Shown piece after piece: positions 13,230-21,297 of a stretch of DNA of 36,809 nt. The stretch covers positions 1 to 36,809 of the forward strand of contig JAGHTZ010000087.1 of assembly GCA_018065065.1 (NCBI GenBank). The letters run 5' to 3'. How positions within the stretch are numbered: the stretch's first letter is position 1; each line of letters begins with the position of its first letter. The position numbers were made by a program, and so were the translations under genes. The notes under the pieces are model-generated. The model ran no database searches and was not told where the DNA came from. It saw nothing but the letters and a program-made list of their open reading frames with translations. This stretch comes from Candidatus Equadaptatus faecalis. Lineage in GTDB: Bacteria > Synergistota > Synergistia > Synergistales > Synergistaceae.

Positions 13230-14585
13230 CTAATAGCTCTTTATCATAGGTTCAAAGCGCGTGTATTCGTTGAAGAATACAAAATCGACTTTGCCTGTTG
13301 CTCCGTTTCTGTTTTTTGCCACTATAAGCTCTGCGTTCTGGTCTGCCGCTTCCTGTTTGTAATAGGCTTCGCGGTAGATAAACATAACCATGTCTGCGTC
13401 CTGCTCGATTGCGCCGGATTCGCGCAGGTCTGAAAGCATCGGGCGTTTGTCCTGCCTGCTTTCAACAGCACGCGAAAGCTGTGACAAAGCAAGCACGGGA
13501 ACCTTGAATTCGCGCGCTATCGCCTTTAATGCGCGCGATATTTCGGAAACGTCCTGCTGTCTGTTGTCGGTGCGTCTGGACGCGTCCATAAGCTGCAGAT
13601 AGTCAAGCACTATAAGCCCCTTGTCCGTTTTCTGTTTTGCAAAGAAACGGCGGCATTTCGCGCGCAGTTCTATTGTGGACAGAGCTGCTGTTTCGTCAAT
13701 GTAGAGCGGACATTTTTCAAGCCTTCCTGCTGCGTCTGCCAGCTGCTTCCATTCTGCAGAGTTCATTGAAACGTTGCCCTTCGCTGAGTTAACGTCAAGC
13801 AGCTGGCGCAGGTTAACCCTGGATTCGGCGGCTATCATTCTGTTTGCCACCTGCTCTGCCGACATTTCAAGGCTGAAAATAAGAACCGGTATGTTTTCTT
13901 CAAGCGCTACATGCGCGCCGATGTTCAGCGCAAGCGCTGTTTTTCCCATTGACGGGCGTGCGGCAAGAATGTAGAGCGAGCCGGGCTGAAGCCCTCCGGA
14001 GATTTTGTCAAAATCGCGGAAGCCTGTGCTTATGCCAGTGAACGAGGTACCGTTTGCAAGCCTGCTTTCAATATCCCTGAACGCGTCGGTTACAACGTCT
14101 TTTGCTTCGCGTATCGTAGTCGTTCTGCCTGTACGCGCGAGTTCGTAAATGCTCTGCTCTGCTTTTTCAAGAGCCTCGTCGGAGGCAATGTTTTCAGTGT
14201 AGCCGAGCTTCGTTATGTCGGTGCCGACTGTGATAAGTCCCCGCAGAACAGCTTTTTCAAGCACTATGTCCGCATAATATTCGGTATTTGCGGAGGTGGA
14301 AACGCTGTCCATAATTGCGGCGATAAACGGCTGTCCGCCTACGTTCTGTTCAACACCCCTGCTTTGGATTTCGTTCAAAAAAGTTACGGCGTCAACCGCG
14401 GTTCCCTTTTCAAAAAGGGAAAGCAGCAGTTCAAACGCCTGTGCATGACGCGGGTCATAGAAATCCTCCGTGTGCAGCTTTTCAACCGCAAGCGCAAGAG
14501 CATCCTTGTCAAGCAGACATGCGCCGAGCACTGCACGCTCAGCTTCGAGATTAAACGGGGGCTGCCTGTCTATGACCTGTGCCAA
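13230..14585 (-). CDS. dnaB: Replicative DNA helicase DnaB
   Basis: 451 residues, hexameric helicase that unwinds DNA at the fork. The N-terminal domain begins with QPPFNLEAERAVLGACLLD. The RecA-like domain has Walker A AARPSMGKTALALN, Walker B LIVLDYLQLMD, and LSQLSRAVESRQDKRPMLSDLRESGAIEQDADMV. The start is TTG at 14585, two bases after the rplI stop, with GGAGG within the end of rplI. No intein was seen. It is the last gene of the DUF2232-rplI-dnaB unit; no good terminator was found after it, only the repeat-rich cassette edge. Confidence 0.96.
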   Translation of the reverse strand: MAQVIDRQPPFNLEAERAVLGACLLDKDALALAVEKLHTEDFYDPRHAQAFELLLSLFEKGTAVDAVTFLNEIQSRGVEQNVGGQPFIAAIMDSVSTSANTEYYADIVLEKAVLRGLITVGTDITKLGYTENIASDEALEKAEQSIYELARTGRTTTIREAKDVVTDAFRDIESRLANGTSFTGISTGFRDFDKISGGLQPGSLYILAARPSMGKTALALNIGAHVALEENIPVLIFSLEMSAEQVANRMIAAESRVNLRQLLDVNSAKGNVSMNSAEWKQLADAAGRLEKCPLYIDETAALSTIELRAKCRRFFAKQKTDKGLIVLDYLQLMDASRRTDNRQQDVSEISRALKAIAREFKVPVLALSQLSRAVESRQDKRPMLSDLRESGAIEQDADMVMFIYREAYYKQEAADQNAELIVAKNRNGATGKVDFVFFNEYTRFEPMIKSY

Positions 14586-14587
14586 AG

Positions 14588-15034
14588 CTATTCGCCCTCC
14601 ACTCTGAGCGTAAATTCGGCTTCAATGCCGCTGTAAAGCTTTGCTTTTGCCTTGTAATCGCCGAGCATTTTTACCGCTTCTTCGGCTTTAACGTCTTTTT
14701 TGTCAACCGTTACGTCGTACTGGGCAAGAATCGCTTCCGCAACGTCGCCGCTTGTGATGCTTCCGAAAAGTTTTCCACCTTCACCTGCTTTGGCTTTGAG
14801 CACAACGATTTTGCCGCTGAATTTTTTCTTTGCCTCTTCAGCTGCCGTGCGCGCCCTGTCGTCTTTGATCTTTGCGGTTTTGTTTTTCTCCGCAAGCTCG
14901 CGGACTTTTCCGGCTGTTGCTTCTTCCGCAAGACCGCGTGCTATCAGGAAATTTCTCCCGTAGCCGTCCGCGACTTCAAGCATTTCGCCTTTTTTGCCGA
15001 TTTTTTTGACGTCTTCCTTAAGAATTACTTTCAT
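14588..15034 (-). CDS. rplI: 50S ribosomal protein L9
   Basis: 148 residues. The start MKVILKEDVKKIGKKGEMLEVADGYGRNFLI is the L9 signature, followed by the long Lys/Ala-rich helix and the C-terminal domain with GKLFGSITSGDVAEAI. The ATG at 15034 has GGAGG 10 bases upstream; a longer frame to 15064 has no support. The gene begins inside the end of the DUF2232 gene (17-base overlap) and ends two bases before dnaB. Confidence 0.96.
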   Translation of the reverse strand: MKVILKEDVKKIGKKGEMLEVADGYGRNFLIARGLAEEATAGKVRELAEKNKTAKIKDDRARTAAEEAKKKFSGKIVVLKAKAGEGGKLFGSITSGDVAEAILAQYDVTVDKKDVKAEEAVKMLGDYKAKAKLYSGIEAEFTLRVEGE

Positions 15035-16001
15035 TTTTCTTTCCTCCCAACCTGCGCAGATCATACCAGATATCCACTATTCCGACAAAAGAATACGGGT
15101 ACGTGAAGAGCGCAAGAAATAGTATGCTGAATACCAAAAGCGACAGCCTCAGCGCTTTGAAAATTCTGTTTTTTCCGGCAAGATACCAGAATACGGACAT
15201 TCCTTCAAGCGTAAAGACAGCGCGAAGTACCATCATTAAATTTTCCGAAGCCATTGTCACCGCATAGGACGGCGCGAAATATTCCGACACTTTCAGCAGC
15301 AGCGCGGCAAGAACGGCTGTTGAAAGCTCTTTCGGGAAGCGCCATTCTCCGAACGGAATGAAAGCCGGAAGCGTTTCGCCCTTTCGTTTGAGCAGCTTTT
15401 CCGCAGCCTTGTAGGTGCAGAAACTGTCTGCGGCTGCGTATAAAATCAGCATTGACGGCAACAACATTTTCATCGTTGCAGCAAGCTCCTGAACGTAATC
15501 CTTTACCGCCTGCACGCTGCCTATATTCGCAACGGAGCCTGCGGCTGAAACTACGGAAGTCGCTATTGCCTCGTCTATTGCAAACGGATTTATTCCCGTT
15601 GACGCAATCAGGGAAACCATAAGGAAAATCTTGGCGGACAGCGACGCTGCTATTGCCTGCAGCAGCCAGCCTGCCGCGCTTTTCTGCAGTCTTGCCAGAG
15701 TGCCGAACAGCATCCCTGTAAAAACGAAAAGTGTTACAAACATTAAAACCGAAACAAGGTTAGCCTGCGAAACTGCTCCTGCCATGCCGTGCTCAAAAAC
15801 GTCGGGCAGATATATGGAAAGAACGGCTGTCAGCGCCGCGTACATTGCCGATCTTGTGCCGAAACGGTATTGCAGAAGCATAAACGGAAGCGGTGAAATT
15901 AAAAACAGTACGCCGAACAGAGGCGAAAAATAAAATTCCGCCATAAAGAGCACAACGCTCAGCAGTACGTAACAAAACCATTCGCGATATTCCCTGTTCA
16001 A
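15018..16001 (-). CDS. DUF2232-type membrane protein
   Basis: 327 residues with about eight hydrophobic segments, starting ...FCYVLLSVVLFMAEFYFSPLFGVLFLISPLPFMLLQYRFG. It is placed directly before rplI-dnaB, the usual location of the DUF2232 (YybS-like) family in Firmicutes and Synergistota. The function is not established; a transport or sporulation-related role is sometimes proposed elsewhere. The start is TTG at 16001, with AAGGA 10 bases upstream. The promoter at 16083-16112 lies just upstream, so it heads its own transcription unit. Confidence 0.8.
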   Translation of the reverse strand: MNREYREWFCYVLLSVVLFMAEFYFSPLFGVLFLISPLPFMLLQYRFGTRSAMYAALTAVLSIYLPDVFEHGMAGAVSQANLVSVLMFVTLFVFTGMLFGTLARLQKSAAGWLLQAIAASLSAKIFLMVSLIASTGINPFAIDEAIATSVVSAAGSVANIGSVQAVKDYVQELAATMKMLLPSMLILYAAADSFCTYKAAEKLLKRKGETLPAFIPFGEWRFPKELSTAVLAALLLKVSEYFAPSYAVTMASENLMMVLRAVFTLEGMSVFWYLAGKNRIFKALRLSLLVFSILFLALFTYPYSFVGIVDIWYDLRRLGGKKNESNS

Positions 16002-16082
16002 CCCTGCACCGTCCTTTAACTTCCGCAGCGGCGCGTCAGCACAACAAAAACTGCACCCGTACGCGTGCTTATTCTGCTGTTA

Positions 16083-16112
16083 AGTATACCATTAAACGGC
16101 GCAATTTGACAA
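16083..16112 (-). promoter_or_regulatory. Promoter of the DUF2232-rplI-dnaB unit
   Basis: On the minus strand TTGTCA (16107-16112) and TATACT (16083-16088) are 18 bp apart. It starts immediately after the terminator of the rpsR unit and about 80 bases before the TTG of the DUF2232 gene. The adjacent terminator uses the same A/T tract, so the two elements abut. Confidence 0.65.
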
Positions 16113-16139
16113 AAAAAGGCTTGGGAAATTTCCCAAGCC
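16111..16139 (-). terminator. Terminator of the rpsF-ssb-rpsR operon
   Basis: GGCTTGGG AAATTT CCCAAGCC is a fully palindromic 22-base element at 16118-16139, followed on the minus strand by seven T. It is 24 bases after the rpsR stop, a classical Rho-independent terminator. Confidence 0.9.
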
Positions 16140-16163
16140 GTTTGTGTTCTGATGATGAATTTT

Positions 16164-16418
16164 TTAATCCGCTGTGTACGGAAGCAATGCAATAATTCTT
16201 GCGCGTTTGATCGCTCTCGTAAGCTGGCGCTGATGTTTTGCGCAGGTGCCTGTTACGCGGCGCGGTACTATTTTGCCGCGTTCGGTAACGTAGCGTTTGA
16301 GTTTGTCAGCTTCTTTGTAGTCAATGTTTTCAATTTTATCCGCGCAGAAATGACAGATTTTTGGCCTGCGTTTGCGGTGTTTGCGGTTGAAGCCGCCGTC
16401 TTTTGCGTCCTTATCCAT
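16164..16418 (-). CDS. rpsR: 30S ribosomal protein S18
   Basis: 84 residues. It has a zinc-type start [21 protein letters not shown], with C-x2-C, then [35 protein letters not shown], the S18 signature. The fourth-type Cys in GTCAKHQ would complete the site. It follows ssb by 22 bases and is the last gene of the operon, ended by the terminator at 16111-16139. Confidence 0.96.
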   Translation of the reverse strand: MDKDAKDGGFNRKHRKRRPKICHFCADKIENIDYKEADKLKRYVTERGKIVPRRVTGTCAKHQRQLTRAIKRARIIALLPYTAD

Positions 16419-16440
16419 TATGTTTCACCTCTTCCGGTTA

Positions 16441-16977
16441 CTAAAAAGGTATGTCGACGTCTCCCGAATCTTCTCCGCCGTCTTTTTTGATTTCGGAGAA
16501 GTCAAGCGGGAATTCGTCGTCAAAACCTGTCTCTTCTCTCAAGCTGCCCATGTCGCTGCTGCCGAAGCCGTCTGAAACAGGCGCCGAATACTGCTGCGGC
16601 TGAGCGTAGCCTGTATCCGCGGCAGAATCCTGTCTGTTCGGGGAACCCAGCAGTATGACGTTGTCAACGTTCACTTCCGTCACCCAGCGGTGCTGACCTG
16701 TTTTTGGGTCGTCAAAATCACGGCTCGTTATGCGGCCTTCGACAAAAACAGGACGACCTTTGCGGAGAAAACGCTCTATGATGTCCGCCGTGTTTCCCCA
16801 GGCAACGCAGCTGATAAAGTCAGTATGTTCCTGGAGCTCGCCGGTCGTGCGGTTTTTCCACTGTCTGCCGGTTGCTATCGTAAAACGGGCAACTTTCTGT
16901 TTGTTCGGAGTGTAACGCACGTCGGGATCTCTTGCAAGATTGCCCATGAGCATTACTTTGTTAAATCCGCGTGTCAT
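16441..16977 (-). CDS. ssb: Single-stranded DNA-binding protein
   Basis: 178 residues. The OB-fold domain (about 1-110) contains NKVMLMGNLARDPDVRYTPN and ending DNVILLGS. A Gln/Ser/Gly-rich linker follows, then the acidic tip DVDIPF, the conserved C-terminal peptide that recruits repair and replication partners. The gene starts two bases after the rpsF stop. Confidence 0.96.
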   Translation of the reverse strand: MTRGFNKVMLMGNLARDPDVRYTPNKQKVARFTIATGRQWKNRTTGELQEHTDFISCVAWGNTADIIERFLRKGRPVFVEGRITSRDFDDPKTGQHRWVTEVNVDNVILLGSPNRQDSAADTGYAQPQQYSAPVSDGFGSSDMGSLREETGFDDEFPLDFSEIKKDGGEDSGDVDIPF

Positions 16978-16979
16978 GA

Positions 16980-17264
16980 TTATTTCTCCTCCAGGTTGAC
17001 AACCATGTGGCGTATGACCTGATCTTTCAGGCTAAGGAGACGTTCCATTTCCTTAATCTGTGCAGGATCAAGCTTGAACGTGAACAGGACGTAGTAACCC
17101 TCGAATTCTTTTTCGATAAGGTAAGCAAATTTCTTTTTGCCCCAGAGGTCAGTTTTTACTTCCTCTGCACCCAATCCGCGCACGATCTCTGCAAGGCTTT
17201 CGGTTACGGCGTTAACGTCTTCAACGTCAGCCTTGAGAATTGTTACCATTTCGTATGATCGCAC
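16980..17264 (-). CDS. rpsF: 30S ribosomal protein S6
   Basis: 94 residues. The N-terminus VRSYEMVTILKADVEDVNAVTE and the LWGKKKFAYLIEKEFEGYYVLF stretch identify S6. The start is GTG at 17264, with AGGAGG 8 bases upstream; the longer ORF to 17357 has no support. It is first in rpsF-ssb-rpsR, from the promoter at 17329-17357. Its mRNA leader folds over its own ribosome binding site (see finding). Confidence 0.94.
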   Translation of the reverse strand: MRSYEMVTILKADVEDVNAVTESLAEIVRGLGAEEVKTDLWGKKKFAYLIEKEFEGYYVLFTFKLDPAQIKEMERLLSLKDQVIRHMVVNLEEK

Positions 17265-17277
17265 GTCTTTCACCTCC

Positions 17278-17315
17278 TCCCTTTGGACTCTGGCTTCCCT
17301 TACGGGAAGCAGGGA
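17278..17315 (-). promoter_or_regulatory. Possible rpsF leader structure over the ribosome binding site
   Basis: Within the mRNA, GCTTCCC GTAA GGGAAGC forms a 7-bp hairpin (17293-17310). The flanking TCCCT (17311-17315) and AGGGA (17278-17282) can close an outer helix that reaches the Shine-Dalgarno region (AGGAGG at 17273-17278). S6:S18 autoregulation of this operon is known elsewhere, but I do not see its conserved CCG bulge in the expected place, so this remains a possibility. Confidence 0.35.
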
Positions 17316-17328
17316 ACTGCAAGTGGGT

Positions 17329-17357
17329 AATATACCACTAAAAAACTCCTTTGGCAA
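17329..17357 (-). promoter_or_regulatory. Promoter of rpsF-ssb-rpsR
   Basis: TTGCCA (17352-17357) and TATATT (17329-17334) on the minus strand are 17 bp apart, about 65 bases before the GTG of rpsF. The spacing and sequences are close to the sigma-70 consensus. Confidence 0.7.
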
Positions 17358-17401
17358 TCACTTTTTTTCAGTTTTTTACGAAGAGCCGGATTTTGCCGGC
17401 T

Positions 17402-17695
17402 TTATTGCCCGTGCTTCCTGATTTCTATTTTGTACATTTTTTCTCCGGGCTTAAGCAGATTGTATTTGTCTCTTGCCTCGCGCTCCACTGCCGTGCTTGT
17501 TTTGGCGTTTTCCAGCCTCCGCTTAAGTTCCAGATTGGTTCTTTCCAGTTTCTCAAGTTCGGTCATTTTTTTGTCCAGCGAATTGTTGAGAACTTTTATT
17601 TTGGAAACTTCCGTAGAAAAAGTCGCCGCAATGACAGCGACTATAAAGCTGCTGACCGCAAAAAGCACAACGTAGCGCAGACGCGGCGCTCTCAT
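17402..17695 (-). CDS. Septum formation initiator (DivIC/FtsB-like)
   Basis: 97 residues: short basic N-terminus, one membrane helix (about 9-27, VVLFAVSSFIVAVIAATF), then a coiled coil (about 33-70, LNNSLDKKMTELEKLERTNLELKRRL) and a tail LLKPGEKMYKI. This is the layout of FtsB/DivIC, the small division protein that works in the FtsL-FtsQ complex at the septum. It is transcribed after argS, 6 bases away, in the same direction. A short GC-rich hairpin at its stop has no U-tract on this strand. Confidence 0.85.
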   Translation of the reverse strand: MRAPRLRYVVLFAVSSFIVAVIAATFSTEVSKIKVLNNSLDKKMTELEKLERTNLELKRRLENAKTSTAVEREARDKYNLLKPGEKMYKIEIRKHGQ

Positions 17696-17701
17696 TGCCC
17701 G

Positions 17702-19384
17702 TTACATTTTCTCCGGCGCGGAGATTCCGAGTATTTCAAGCACGCTGCGCAAAACAATTCTCGCTGCTTCGACAAGCAGCAGACGCGCTTTCATAACGTC
17801 TTCTTCTGCACCGAGTATTCTTGAACTGTTGTAGAACGCGTGGAAGCTTTCCGCTATTTCCTGCGCATAGTAGGCAATGCGGTGCGGCGCAAGCTCCGCC
17901 GCGGCTTTGCTGATTTCCTCAGGCATGCGGGAGATAACCTTCGCGAGCCTGATTTCATTGGCAGAAGAAAGTTTTCCGGCGTCAAATTCCGATACGTCAG
18001 GCAGTTCTGCCCCGCGTTCTTTAAGTTCGCGGTATATGCTGCATATTCTCGCGTAGGCGTACTGCACGTAGAAGACGGGGTTTTCGCTGCTTGCCTTTTT
18101 GGCAAGCTCAAGGTCAAAGTCAAGCGTGCTGTCGCTTTTTCGCATGACAAAGAAGAAGCGGGTAGCGTCGCGTCCGACTTCGTCCATGATTTCGCGCAGG
18201 GTAACTATTGTTCCGGCGCGTTTTGACATTTGCACCGGTTTGCCGTCGCGGAGCAGATTAACCATTTGTATAAGCAGAACTTCAAGCTGCTTATCCGTAT
18301 GGCCTAATGACGTGTTCACCGAACGTATGCGCGGAATGTAGCCGTGGTGGTCTGCGCCCCACACGTATATCAGTTTTTCAAAACCTCTGTCGTATTTGTT
18401 TTTGAGATAGGCAACGTCTGACATAAAGTACGTCGGCACCCCGTTCGCGCGGATAAGCACCCTGTCTTTGTCGTCGTCAAACGCCGTTGATTTGAACCAT
18501 ACCGCCTGTTCCTGCTCGTAGGCGTAACCGGCTTTTTTAAGCGATTCCAAAGCTTCGGGAACGGCATTCGCCGTGTAAAGCGATTTTTCGGAGAACCATA
18601 CGTCAAAATCTACGCCAAAATCGGATAAGTCTTTGCGTATTGATTCGATCACGATTTTTGCCGTTTCGCTTGTAAAGAATTCCTGCTGTTCCTCTTCAGG
18701 CTTTAAAGCGAGAGATTCGCCGTATTTTTCAACGTAACGCTTTGCAATGTCTGCAAGGTATTCACCCTGATAGCCGTCTTCGGGCATGGGCGCTTCAGCT
18801 TCTCTGCCAAGCGCCTCAAAATAGCGCGCTCTGGCGGATTTACCGAGCAGTTCCATTTGAAGCCCTGCGTCATTCACGTAGTATTCGCGCGTAACGTCGT
18901 AACCTGCAAATTTCAGCAGTCTTGCGGTTATGTCGCCGACTGCCGCTCCTCTGCCGTGTCCCATGTGAAGAGGTCCTGTTGGATTCGCGCTTACAAATTC
19001 CAACTGAACTTTTTCGCCTTTTCCGTCGTTTGTGTGTCCGAAGTTTTCCCCTTTGGCAAGTATTGTTTTTACCGCGCCGGCAATCCAGTCTGACGAAAGC
19101 CGCAAGTTTATAAACCCGGGTCCAGCAACCTCCGCGGAAGCCACCAGAGTGCTTTCTCCAAGCGCTGCAACAATCTGCTGCGCAAGCTCGCGCGGATTTT
19201 TGCCAAGCGGCTTTGCAAGCTGCATAGCAGCGTTTGTCGCCCAGTCTCCGTGTCCTTCCTGACGCGGACGTTCAAGCCTTACCGCGAAATTTTCAGGCAG
19301 TGCCGCACCATTTTCCGAAGCTGTTTTTTCAAGCGCTTTTTCAAGCAGGGTTTTAAGTTCAGTTGTCGTATCCAAATAAAACAC
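17702..19384 (-). CDS. argS: Arginyl-tRNA synthetase
   Basis: 560 residues of class I ArgS. The HIGH-type motif is in FVSANPTGPLHMGHGRGAAVGD and the KMSKS-type site in VQMSKRAGTIVTLRE. The N-terminal Add-1 and C-terminal DALR anticodon domains are both present. The start at 19384 is GTG. Its GGGAG lies only one base away, while a TTG three codons later (19375) has the same site 10 bases upstream and may be the true start. It follows the 625-residue secreted protein by 23 bases and precedes the DivIC-like gene by 6. Confidence 0.95.
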   Translation of the reverse strand: MFYLDTTTELKTLLEKALEKTASENGAALPENFAVRLERPRQEGHGDWATNAAMQLAKPLGKNPRELAQQIVAALGESTLVASAEVAGPGFINLRLSSDWIAGAVKTILAKGENFGHTNDGKGEKVQLEFVSANPTGPLHMGHGRGAAVGDITARLLKFAGYDVTREYYVNDAGLQMELLGKSARARYFEALGREAEAPMPEDGYQGEYLADIAKRYVEKYGESLALKPEEEQQEFFTSETAKIVIESIRKDLSDFGVDFDVWFSEKSLYTANAVPEALESLKKAGYAYEQEQAVWFKSTAFDDDKDRVLIRANGVPTYFMSDVAYLKNKYDRGFEKLIYVWGADHHGYIPRIRSVNTSLGHTDKQLEVLLIQMVNLLRDGKPVQMSKRAGTIVTLREIMDEVGRDATRFFFVMRKSDSTLDFDLELAKKASSENPVFYVQYAYARICSIYRELKERGAELPDVSEFDAGKLSSANEIRLAKVISRMPEEISKAAAELAPHRIAYYAQEIAESFHAFYNSSRILGAEEDVMKARLLLVEAARIVLRSVLEILGISAPEKM

Positions 19385-19407
19385 GCTCCCGTTTATGAAA
19401 AATCTAA

Positions 19408-21285
19408 TTACTTCCTGAACGGCAGGTTAAGGTTCGGCCAGCCGAGGAACGCCCCTATCTGCTGTTTCAGAACCTGCGCGTCGTCCATTTCCTGTTTCAG
19501 CCGTTTTACAATCCACACGCAGTCCGCTTCAAGAGTGTTTCTCGCATAGTTGTTGTGTATTTTTTCAACAAGGTAGGCTGTTTTTTTTGTGCCTATCACG
19601 TTGCTGAAATCGTTTGTAAAACATTTGTAGCCTTTGGGCGTGGACATTCTGACGCTTTGGCTGATCGTGAACGGGAAGCGGAAGGTTATGCTGTCATTAT
19701 CGTACAAGAGCTGTCCCAGAATTTCGGGAATGCCTCCCGGAAGCTTAAGCAGCATGTTTTTGCCCTGAACTATTCCGGGGGCGCAGCGCACTTTAAAATC
19801 AAGCCTGTAGCCGGACGGGCGCGGTTTAACGTCTGCTGCCGTGAGAACCATGCCCGGAATTGCGAAATTTATGCAACGGTTCAGCAGCTGCGCGGCGTTT
19901 TCTTTTGTGGGAACTGCACCGCCGGAGAAAATTCCCGCCCATGCACCGTCAATGTTGGCAGTCAGAGTACCTTCCGCAACTCCGCCGTCCGTAAGCCTTA
20001 GCGACCATGAAAGCGAAAGCTTGTGGTCGGAAGGGCTTCCCGCTTTGACTTCCTTTGTGTCAACTCCGTCGGACGCGTCTTTTTTGGCTTTCTTTTTCTT
20101 TGTCTGTTTTGCGTTGTCCGTGTCTGCCGCTGCCGGTTTTTTATCCGAACGGCGGTATATGTCGGTGCCTGCAAGGAACGGAGAAACGTCGCCGTAATCT
20201 ACGCCCTGACCCGCCTGATAGTAGAGCGTCTTTTTGCCGGAGGCGCTGACAATAACAGGACTGCTCCAAAAATCTTCCGCGACGGGATTGTAGGCGGCGA
20301 TTGTTGTGGGCGACTGCCACCAGATTTTTCTTCCCCCGTCATTTTTCATCCATCCGTTCAGCAAAAGCGTGCGTTCCGCAGGCGTCCAGGGACCTTCTTT
20401 CGGCAGACGTTCTGTCGGACGCAGAAAATTTTTCGGCAGTTTTGCTTCGTTTCTTTCCGGAGCTTCAAGCCAGCGCATAAGCCTGCCTGCGTCGGAAGGC
20501 GCCGCCGCCGGTTTTTCAACGCGCGCGTATTCTTCCGCTTTTTTCTGCATGTTTTCAAGCACGGGAAGCAGCGTTGACGATGAACTGAAGCTGATGTACG
20601 GACGCTGGAAAATTCTTATGCCTTCGCCGTGCCATGCAGGCTGGTTTGTAAGAGACCAGAAATATATTTTTTCATTTTTGCCGTTGATGATATCGGGGTC
20701 TTTCATTTTGTTGGCATACCATTTCAGCGGGTCATCCTTGGGCATCTGAACTGCAATGCGCTGCTCCCATACCGGCAGGTTTCCGGCAAGCATAACCGTC
20801 GCGTCTATGCCTTTCTGGTTAACCCGTTTTTCGTTTTCAACAATGACAACTGCTCTTCCGCGCGCGTCATCCGTAATTTCCGCTTCAACGACCTGCATGC
20901 CCCCAGGAAGTGTTTCTGTCTTGAAATTGAGCTTTTTATCCAAACTGCCTGTCATAGGATTGTATATTCCGGCATGTTCGAGGCTGAGGCTGCCGTCCGC
21001 AGGGACAACAGCCCTGTACACGCGCCAGCTTGCCGGTATTCTTTCACCGAAATTGACAATCAGGTAACGGAAGGTGTTTGTCGTTCCGTCGGCGTTCAGT
21101 TTCATTTCCTGATTTTTAAGCCATACCACCGCCGGAGGATTGCCTAACGTGTCAAAAGACGGCACCTCTTTGTTAAGCCGGAGTACCTCCTGCGACGGAT
21201 TCCAGGCAAAGCCCGCCGCTGCAAAAATTCCTGTCAGAACCAGAGCAAGAACAAAAGTTTTTAAAGTTTTCAAAATTTTTCGCAT
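19408..21285 (-). CDS. Secreted protein, DUF3857-like with a degenerate transglutaminase-like domain
   Basis: 625 residues with a signal peptide (about 1-27, basic then hydrophobic, ending FAAAGFA). Three parts are visible: an N-terminal beta-rich domain (about 45-215) with the layout of DUF3857; a middle (about 290-380); and a C-terminal domain ending in NLPFRK. A Lys-rich linker (TKKKKAKKD) lies near 400. The middle follows the transglutaminase-core order, with a helix TPAERTLLLNGWMKND, then YNPVAEDFWSSPVIVSASGKKTLYYQAGQGVDYGDVSPFLAGTDIY. At the expected catalytic Cys, His and Asp positions I see no match (PWTPAER, FWSSPVIV, LYYQA). If this alignment is right, the enzyme is inactive and serves in binding. 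It sits between secA and argS with 12 and 23 base gaps. The family call is inference. Confidence 0.6.
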   Translation of the reverse strand: MRKILKTLKTFVLALVLTGIFAAAGFAWNPSQEVLRLNKEVPSFDTLGNPPAVVWLKNQEMKLNADGTTNTFRYLIVNFGERIPASWRVYRAVVPADGSLSLEHAGIYNPMTGSLDKKLNFKTETLPGGMQVVEAEITDDARGRAVVIVENEKRVNQKGIDATVMLAGNLPVWEQRIAVQMPKDDPLKWYANKMKDPDIINGKNEKIYFWSLTNQPAWHGEGIRIFQRPYISFSSSSTLLPVLENMQKKAEEYARVEKPAAAPSDAGRLMRWLEAPERNEAKLPKNFLRPTERLPKEGPWTPAERTLLLNGWMKNDGGRKIWWQSPTTIAAYNPVAEDFWSSPVIVSASGKKTLYYQAGQGVDYGDVSPFLAGTDIYRRSDKKPAAADTDNAKQTKKKKAKKDASDGVDTKEVKAGSPSDHKLSLSWSLRLTDGGVAEGTLTANIDGAWAGIFSGGAVPTKENAAQLLNRCINFAIPGMVLTAADVKPRPSGYRLDFKVRCAPGIVQGKNMLLKLPGGIPEILGQLLYDNDSITFRFPFTISQSVRMSTPKGYKCFTNDFSNVIGTKKTAYLVEKIHNNYARNTLEADCVWIVKRLKQEMDDAQVLKQQIGAFLGWPNLNLPFRK

Positions 21286-21297
21286 AGCCGTACCTTC

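Noticed and set aside
17387-17404. GC-rich hairpin at the DivIC-like gene stop as a terminator
   Set aside because: The T-rich side is on the plus strand, where no gene ends; the minus strand after it is A-rich.
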